Of a DNA stretch of 64,000 nucleotides, positions 57,301-64,000 are shown piece by piece. The position numbers and the translations under genes are program-made. The stretch is taken from assembly GCF_932526225.1 (NCBI RefSeq), contig NC_064043.1, positions 9,105,501-9,169,500 on the forward strand, read 5' to 3'. Origin of the DNA: Nematostella vectensis (Eukaryota; Cnidaria; Anthozoa; Actiniaria; Edwardsiidae). The first letter of the stretch is position 1. Each line of letters opens with the position of its first letter. The notes under the pieces were generated by a model. The model was not told where the DNA came from, did no database searches, and saw nothing but the letters and a program-made list of their open reading frames with translations.

Positions 57301-60300
57301 CATGCAATAGTCCCTCGGGATTCCGGTTGAGCTATTGAAGAATTTCAGGACGTTATACATTGATTTTCTGAAACAACTTACCTACTTACCTCGCTACACG
57401 AGAGGCCAGTTTTCGAGTTACAATGCCTCTACTGACAATCTTTAGCCGTTAACAGCAAGAATAGCAATGGAAACGAGAAATTAAGTCCTACAGTATAGCA
57501 ATTTTGCTGAAGATTTTATAATTATATCGCTCTTAAATCGTCTGTTTACAACTGCAACGAATCTGCAACGTGACTTGCGCAATGGTAGTATTTATCAATC
57601 GTGGCTTGTACAGTGTGATTCACTCATCCTTTTATTAAGTGGTTAGAACAACTTTTTTACAAAAGCTTTCTTATATTACAGGTTAACTTTCAAAGGAGGA
57701 ATTCTGCAGGGGTAGCTTATAGGCTAAAATGTAGATATTTTAGCTGCCAAGTGTGAGATTGCGAGACTGAGATCGCGTAACAGCGTGTGTAATTGTAATT
57801 AAACATATACCGGTGTTTATTGTCATTCTGCGGTATGTGAAACCCTTTTGAATATTCCTAGTAGAGTTTAAGCTATGAATTGTTGTAATTTGAAATAATT
57901 CAAGCAGGACAGAGTAAAAAATATTCCTCTCTATTCACATTGTTATTCAAAGCGCTACCGGGAGCTGTTGTCTGTTCGGAGGGTGAATGACAACTGAAGG
58001 TGACAAACGCCTGGCACAGGCCCTTTTATAGCGCGGTTTCGTGTTTAAGAACTGTTTGATAAGACCCTTGATAATATCTAGTCTAGGGTAATAAAAAGTT
58101 TTTGTATTTTGAATACTTCAATATGTAACTTATTGGTTTGGGGAATATGGTTATCTATGGATTACTTTATGGTTGAGAAATACTGTAGAGCTGGAATGGA
58201 CTAAATTTTACAAAGATTCAAGTGGATTATTAATGTTACTGAGGTAGGTCGGCATAGAAAAATCTGTAAACATCTTACCATCTGCAGGGGGATGGTAGAC
58301 AGTTGGTCTAGGCGGCATCATTGGCAGCATTTGTGGCGGTACTCCAGTGGGAGGCAACCCCATCAGTGTCTGCATGCCTGGTGGGGGAATGTTTGGGATC
58401 AGAGTCCCACTGTTAGGTGCCTCTTTCTCTGGCTGCTTCGGATCAGCTTTTGCAGAATCTCTATTTGCTGTGTCATTCTTGGGCTGTGGTGTAGGCTGTC
58501 CAAGATTTCGATGGAAGTTGTCTGGTGCTGTTACCATGACTGGAGGTATTCCAGGTAGAGGTGGTGCTCCAGGCATAAAGTGGGGGGCTCCAGAGAATGG
58601 CATCATGTTTTGCATTGGTGGTATTTCCTGGCCAACTATGACAGGATCATTTCCATGGTCAAATGGGCAGAGCTCTCCACGGATACAGAAGCCTTTCTCT
58701 GCAAGAAAAATAGGTCATACAGTTTTAAGCATTTCTTTCCCTCTCTTAAAGAAACTCTTTCATGTTAAAAGCATTTTTTTTCAATCAAATTCTTCTTGAA
58801 TAATATGAATCACATTGAAATCTTACTACCTAATTTTACTCATCACAGGCCCTAACTGTTTGTAAGGGAGGGAGGTGCTGTGAAAACGTTTGGCTGAACT
58901 CTCCCTGTCTTTTTGTTAATCCGAAAAGGCAGTGCAAGAAATGCTGGTTGATGTTGACACTGTCTGTACAAGGCCGGCTTCCTCTACTCTTCTGGAGGCT
59001 ACAAGTCAACAGGGTCCAACTATAACCATTGTAATTAATACAGGTAATAACAGTCACCTTCATAATCTCTGCATCTGTTCTTCGCTTCACGGCTAAACCG
59101 TCCCTCCTGGTATCTATCCCTATGTCCCCGAGACCTTCCAGTTCTGTTATTGTCCCTATCTCTGCCATGCCCTATTCTGTCCCACACAGGGCCCCTCCTA
59201 GTACGCCCATCTTCATCTGATCGTGAGAAGTCCCTTGGATACCGTCTATCCCTATCCCAATCTCTGTTGCCTTCCCTTGTGGTTGGGATTGGTTGGGGAC
59301 GCCCTTTGTTATCTATGTCCAAACTAGCATTTTCAGAGTCATTTTGTTTTGTATTTAGGTCTTCTTTTGCAATTTTATGATTGTCTGTCCGGATGTCTTC
59401 GTCAGCCCTGCGTTTACGTCTATCTACTGGAATTGAATTCCTATTAGGCTTGTTACTTGGATCTGTGTTTTTTCTTGTTCTACGAAAGTCTCTTTCATCA
59501 TCATCTGGAACTGAGACCTACAATGAAAGCATAATAAACTCAAATCTGCAAGGGTGGTCTCATACATCCATTAAAGTTACAAGTATATACCTACAGTATG
59601 CACACTACATATTCAAGTCATTTTACAGTTGCAAAATAGCAATAAAAACCAAGCCCAGCCAAGAAAGTAGAGATTTTCAAACTACTCAATTTTAATCCAT
59701 CTTTTTATCCCAATCCTTTATTATTTTGGCAATGACACATTAAGGTCAAAATCAGAAATTAAAATTGACCCTGAAATTTAGAGTGAGCATATTAATGGAG
59801 CAAAATTTGTTTAGCTGGTGGGGCAGACGGAGAGGAAAAAATATATATACAAAACTTAATCCTAGCAACTCCAGCTTGTGAAGTAGGCATAGTTGAAAAT
59901 ATTTATAGAAAACCAACTTCAACTACTTTAACCTGTATAGTAACCATAGTGGAAAATATATATACAAAGAACTTACTTCAACTAATTTGGCTGGTGGAGC
60001 CTCCTCTATCACAGAAACTGGTCTCGGTTTTTCTGGGACGGATGTTGATATAGTGGATGGGATGTAGGAATCGTCTTTGAGAGCCTCGAATAATACTTCC
60101 ACAAACTTGTTTGTTTCTGGAAATAATTTACGAGTTAAGTCCTTAAACACTAAAAAATACATTGGATTGCTATTTACATCTTTTTTTTTTCTTTAACTGA
60201 CTGGCATATCAACAATGTAAACATTTTTTGTTCGTACATTACAACATAGAGCTACAAACATAGTCTCACATAGTAGTCAATAACTCAGCGTTAATGTCAG

Positions 60301-62975
60301 CTTGAGTTTTTTTTCTTTAAAAAAACTCGCTTTCTATAATGGACTGTTCATGCCTTGTCTTACTGCATAAGGATGTTAAGCCATAATCCTGCCACTTTTT
60401 ACACTTTGTTAACCTGTATTTTAGAATGATACTGGTCCATGGTGCCATCTTCATTAGCAGTACTTACACAATATCTCACTCCGTGATTTTTGACTGCATG
60501 ATGATGTCCATATGATATCAAATATTTTATATTTATCTAATAATTAAGTCACAGGGGTTTCATTAGGACCCCGGCGACTGTTGGAGCCACCAGTTATTTT
60601 CTACCAAGCGCTGGCTACTTTTTTTTTTAAAGTTGATTTCAGTTTTATTTGAACTAATAAAATAAAATAACTTCCACCTCCTACTTATCAATCTCAAATG
60701 CCTACTCTGAAACTAAATAAAACCCCTGAGTCATATGTGAAATGCATTTCATAATGTCTTATGTTGCAAATTTCTGCTATAATTAAGTCTGTCAAAAACA
60801 AAAGCAGCCATTTCTATTTACTACTTACCATCTGAAAGAAAGACTTCTAGCTGATCTTTGCAGACTTCCATAAGTTCCTCTGAGGTTTTATCTTTTTTAA
60901 CAAGTGCAACAACATATTTTGCCAAGGCAGCAGGATCTGCTTCACAACTACAACAGGAAAAAAGTTAAGAAAAAAATTTAAAATAAAATAAGAATAAAAA
61001 TCCGAAGTTGACATGATTGGGGTTGAAGTAAGCAACTCTCCCTTTCGGCGCTGATAAGTCATTGTGTTTTAGGGGGTCAAAGTCCAACAAATTGTAAACA
61101 ACCAGCGAAAGTTCTGACAATTGAAGAATCGTATGCTTCGTACGAACAAAATGGGGACAACAAAGCATTGTCTCATGGCACCTGCAGAAATGATTCTAGA
61201 TTCCCGCAGTTATGAAGGACAAATGGCAATAGGGACCCTGTACTATTCTTCCATTTCTTCAGGAGAGAAAGGAAAAACAGAAAGGTAGAAAGAATGAATA
61301 AAGCGGTGCAAACATGGAGATTCATTCAAATTTGGCAAGTAAGTGATATTTGCAGCTTGTATTTTGAAGGTGAAAATGGCTCCACAGAAGATGATCCTGA
61401 TCCTATACCCGCAGATGTCAAGGAAGGGTAAGTTATTTATTTTTGGCTTAGTTAGTTCCTGACGGCTAACACTAGTGTTATTTTCATAGGTTGAACGAAC
61501 GAAATTTCAAGGCGTCTTTTAGCGTAGGACAGAGAGAATTTGCTTTACAAAACAGCAGCGAACTTTCACAGGTTGTTTACGATTTGTTGGACTTTGACCT
61601 CATAAAACGCATGTGATTTATCAGTGCCGAAAGGGTGAATTACACCTGCATTTAGATTTAGCCCCAAAAGATCCAGAAGAATTCCAAAATAGACACTGAG
61701 TTTAATGACAACCCTTTATGAACTTACAACAAGAGTTAAAAATAGGCACGCAAAGCATGCACGTGGGTACAGCTTGTAGAAACCTATTTCAACCAGACAC
61801 TGAACGCAAGGTTGACTGGGATACCGGAAATACCTGCCATTTGTTTGGGCCCTGTGTTGTGACATATATGACAAAGATTTACTGCCCACCGCCATTGGAT
61901 ATAATAAAAACTGATTGGGGCAAGAAAAGTAAGGAGCCTATCTCTTTAGGTGGGGGTGGACTCCAGGCTAGCTCCATGAAAGTAGACGGGGCCGACTCCT
62001 GAATTCAGGAAAACTGAGAATGTGTTTGAATGATTCATTGCCTGCAATGTGCTATCACGTAGGGGTAAATTTATTATGAAACCCAAAGTGAACTATATTG
62101 TATTAGCAATGTGCGATCATATTGTTTAAACAAACATATTCGCCGATGGATAGAATTAGCAGGCATATGAATAGCCAAAGCTACAAAGTGCCACCTACAA
62201 GAACTGACTAGCACAAAAACATGTTCTTCCCGTGGACCATCAGGGATTGGAACTGTCTGCCGGAGCTAACTGCAAGGGCAGCCAGTCTTACAATTTTAAG
62301 AAAGCAAGCGAAATTATTGCATTGACTTATGTAAAATTACTTATTATATATTTTTGTTATTATCGTTTTTGTTGACATTTTAATACCTCATAAAAATCTT
62401 TGCATAGAAGGAGATGGGGTTATATGGAAGAAGAAGAAGAACATATTAAGTGGGATCTGCTATAGAGCAGTGCCCACTAAAAAAACTCATCTCTTTGGAG
62501 GCTGATGATGAAACATGATTCCAAACCTGCATCAAAATCCTACAAAGGACTTATGCAAACCTTGAAATCAACTTTCTTTAGCCTTTGCGAGAGGAGGGTT
62601 ACAGGTATTAGAAAAGGGAAGGGGGGGCATAGTGTGATAAATAAATAATGAGTTTAATTCAACCTTTGCAGTATAGACTGGATTACAGGTGAGTCAGAGA
62701 TACAAGCAAGCACTACAATAAAGTACAATTAATCAAATGTAATCAGCATATTTAACAGTAATGAACTGTTATATGAACTATGATATGTTGTCGTCTGTAA
62801 GAGCATGCTTGGATTTTCATGCTACCCACAAAGCCTATGTTATAACACCTAGGGTCATTAGATTACAAAAGTTAAGACCACAGTTATATCAAAATGTCAC
62901 CTTCATTTTTACTTACATTGGTTCCAGACGGCTTGTTAGCCATGTTTTAAGAGCTTCTACGTTCTGGATTTGCAT
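51354..62975 (-). CDS. RBM26/27: RNA-binding protein RBM26/RBM27 orthologue, 18 coding exons
   Basis: A nuclear RNA-binding protein; RBM26/27 associate in mammals with the MTR4-ZFC3H1 (PAXT) exosome-targeting machinery. Exons (minus): 62917-62975, 60829-60947, 59977-60116, 59058-59517, 58279-58698, 56528-56695, 56000-56220, 55598-55735, 55147-55185, 54687-54983, 54429-54503, 54163-54225, 53944-54048, 53231-53335, 52729-52941, 52347-52433, 51919-52104, 51354-51449. All GT-AG, phases agree, 2991 nt (996 aa; human RBM26 about 1007). N-terminal PWI-like region (EALKTWLTSRLEPI, DPAALAKYVVALVKKDK). Arg-rich stretch, then a CCCH finger RCRDYEEKGFCIRGELCPFDH across exons 4-5. RRM1 in exons 7-8 (NNITKLNEYFKRFGNIVNIQ, ALVQFSNSLEA). 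Coiled coil in exons 11-14. RGG box and RRM2 in exons 15-17. Acidic tail ends ERSWRR as in human. Exon 1 lies 2 kb upstream, in an intron filled with transposon debris. Confidence 0.97.
53393..53538. mobile_element. CAGGGGTTT-type MITE, truncated copy (RBM26/27 intron)
   Basis: CAGGGGTTTCATTAGG, then GCGCTGGCTACTTTTTTT, AACTTCCACC-like and CTACTTATCAATCTC blocks, in the same order as the complete copy at 60552-60728. The right terminal repeat is missing. Confidence 0.8.
60552..60728. mobile_element. CAGGGGTTT-type MITE, complete copy (RBM26/27 intron)
   Basis: A 177-base element with ends CAGGGGTTT and AAACCCCTG, no coding capacity. CAGGG-type ends are common in hAT MITEs. AGTCA is found on both sides, suggesting a partly preserved target duplication. 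Confidence 0.8.
61034..61641. mobile_element. DNA transposon remnant with about 80-bp inverted repeats, possible THAP-like exon (RBM26/27 intron 1)
   Basis: The left arm (about 61034-61114) and right arm (about 61558-61641) are inverted copies sharing CTTATCAG(C/T)GCCGAAAGGG, TTTGTTGGACTTTGAC and GGTTGTTTAC. The interior near 61300-61430 has a short plus-strand reading stretch (TWRFIQIWQ, ICSLYFE) followed by a GTAAG donor, faintly like the W and CSxHF parts of a THAP domain. It is too degraded to call a protein. Confidence 0.65.
62110..62440 (+). mobile_element. 3' end fragment of a second LINE (RBM26/27 intron 1)
   Basis: Plus-strand frames give SYKVPPTRTD, a stop, then HKNMFFPWTIRDWNCLPE, the typical last segment of CR1/L2-like ORF2 proteins (FFPRTIRDWN). 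An AT-rich tail and a GAAGAAGAAGAA microsatellite follow, as at the end of such insertions. Confidence 0.7.
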
Positions 62976-63447
62976 CGCGTCCCGTCGAAAGTCACCCTCG
63001 GTATAACACTTCTATCCAATAGGGTCAGATTTCTATAACAACCGCTTCAAGATCACAGGTCCAGCAAGTGTTTTTGATATCAACAATTGATGATCGAGTC
63101 AAATTCGCTCAGAAAAAAAATAGCGGTCACAATTTATCTCTTCCATACTAAGACGCTCATCAAAATCGCAACTTTTCTACAAAAAGAGTTTTATAATAGG
63201 CTTGGTTAACTTGTCAATTAAAACCAGAATTGAAACACGAAAACGCGGCTACAAAATAATGAAATGACAACGACAAACCAAACAACGTTAGAACGACTCC
63301 ATTTTGCTTGCTCCCACGAGGATGAGTGAAAGACTGAGAACTAGCGAACAAAGCGCATGCGTGTCATGAGACTCGGCCTGTTCTCCCGGGATTTTAAAAA
63401 GACGGTCCACAGGACTACCATGTTTTAGAGGAGGAGGTAAAGCCAAA
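62976..63447. promoter_or_regulatory. Probable bidirectional promoter, RBM26/27 and the plus-strand gene at 63448
   Basis: 472 bases separate two divergent start codons. The distal part is relatively GC-rich (GCGCATGCGTG near 63355, CTCCCGGGA near 63385) and no TATA box is visible at either side, as is usual for divergent housekeeping pairs. Exact start sites cannot be read from sequence. Confidence 0.5.
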
Positions 63448-64000
63448 ATGGCGGTCGAACCAAAGCGTGCGAGGCCTTTGGATTATGACACAAAATCTAA
63501 GGTAAATATCTACAGGTTATTCAATTTCTTTAACTTTTATAGACTAAGCAAGTTTCATTAGTAAGGTTCCGTTCCTGTTATTTGAGTAAAATATGCAATT
63601 CGTAGAGCTATTTCTAGTGTGAGTTTCCAAAACAATAACAGAACCGTCGAATCTAAGCGTGCAAGATAACACGTGCGCGCTGGAAAAGACAAGATATCGG
63701 TTTGACTGCATGTGAAAAGCAGGCGAAAAATACTATATAGCCATGTACATGTCTTAGAAATTGAAAACCCATACAATTTATATATTTTGGTTAATTTAAC
63801 ACAATGAGAACAGGTAAAACGTCTTTAAAACTTCCAACGTAAGAGATGCCGATGAAGTGTTCGATTGTGTTTTTTTTTGCAGGCCCAACACCTGCTAGCG
63901 GCCTACTCAAGTACCGTATTCGCTTGCGATCTCTCCGGTGATTCGCGATACATAAAATGCGATTTCCCTCAGTGCTCGGAGCACGGGGGGCGAGGCAAGG
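63448..64000 (+). CDS. Unrecognised gene, first two coding exons, continues past window end
   Basis: Exon 1 (63448-63501) starts in AAAATGG context and encodes MAVEPKRARPLDYDTKSK, ending at a GTAAAT donor. Exon 2 begins at 63883 after a long pyrimidine tract and TTGCAG, and stays open to the window edge (about 39 codons: AQHLLAAYSSTVFACDLSG, then KCDFPQCSEHGG). Phase is preserved (both phase 0). The Cys/His spacing C-x10-KC-x4-C-x2-H in exon 2 might bind zinc, but I do not recognise the family. The start codon, splice sites and divergent promoter with RBM26/27 make a real gene likely. Confidence 0.6.

Noticed and set aside
61718-62002. 94-codon plus-strand frame as a gene
   Set aside because: No family features, inside an intron full of transposon debris, with no splice partners seen.
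62917-62943. Start at 62943 (MANKPSGTN) for RBM26/27
   Set aside because: The other frame from 62975 gives EALKTWLTSRLEPI, matching the family, and its phase fits exon 2.

Overview
The window is eukaryotic, intron-rich animal DNA. Every recognisable gene is a metazoan family with GT-AG introns, and the spaces between them hold satellites, MITE-like hairpins and decayed transposons. The mix (unduplicated PMCA, RASSF1/5, TUSC2, BBIP1 and RBM26/27 genes, short introns, a CXC/EADTR transposon family I know mainly from cnidarian genomes) best suits an anthozoan cnidarian such as a sea anemone. No species marker was found, so this is inference.

Left third (1-18.5 kb): two plasma-membrane Ca2+-ATPase genes, head to tail on the minus strand. 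The first (1-963) is only the 5' coding exon of a divergent paralogue in which the actuator TGES motif is replaced. The second (7590-18441) is a complete nine-exon gene for a 1149-residue pump with intact TGES, DKTGT, a calmodulin-binding tail and a PDZ-type C-terminus. Its introns carry minisatellites, a MITE and duplicated splice-donor pieces.

Middle (18.5-32.3 kb): no conserved host gene. It holds a 33-bp satellite of about 2.8 kb, open in both directions, then a 20-bp satellite of about 2 kb. Both have higher-order repeats. Next come an LTR-like stretch, a CGGAT-rich element between G- and C-runs, and the 3' part of a non-LTR retrotransposon. A fragment of the 20-bp satellite reappears inverted at 32.2 kb, next to the first host gene of the following block.

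Right half (32.3-64 kb): BBIP1 (intronless, plus), RASSF1/5-type (nine coding exons, plus), TUSC2 (two exons, minus), a 6.5-kb inverted-repeat DNA transposon relic, RBM26/27 (18 exons, minus), and the first two exons of an unrecognised gene (plus) that shares a short bidirectional promoter with RBM26/27. RASSF and TUSC2 are also neighbours in the human 3p21.3 tumour-suppressor cluster, so this looks like ancient microsynteny. The most unusual items are the TGES-less PMCA paralogue, the large transposon with an XPG-like acidic signature plus a CXC domain, the paired inverted satellite fragments, and a repeat family with G-rich ends and TTTTAGGG-like internal motifs.
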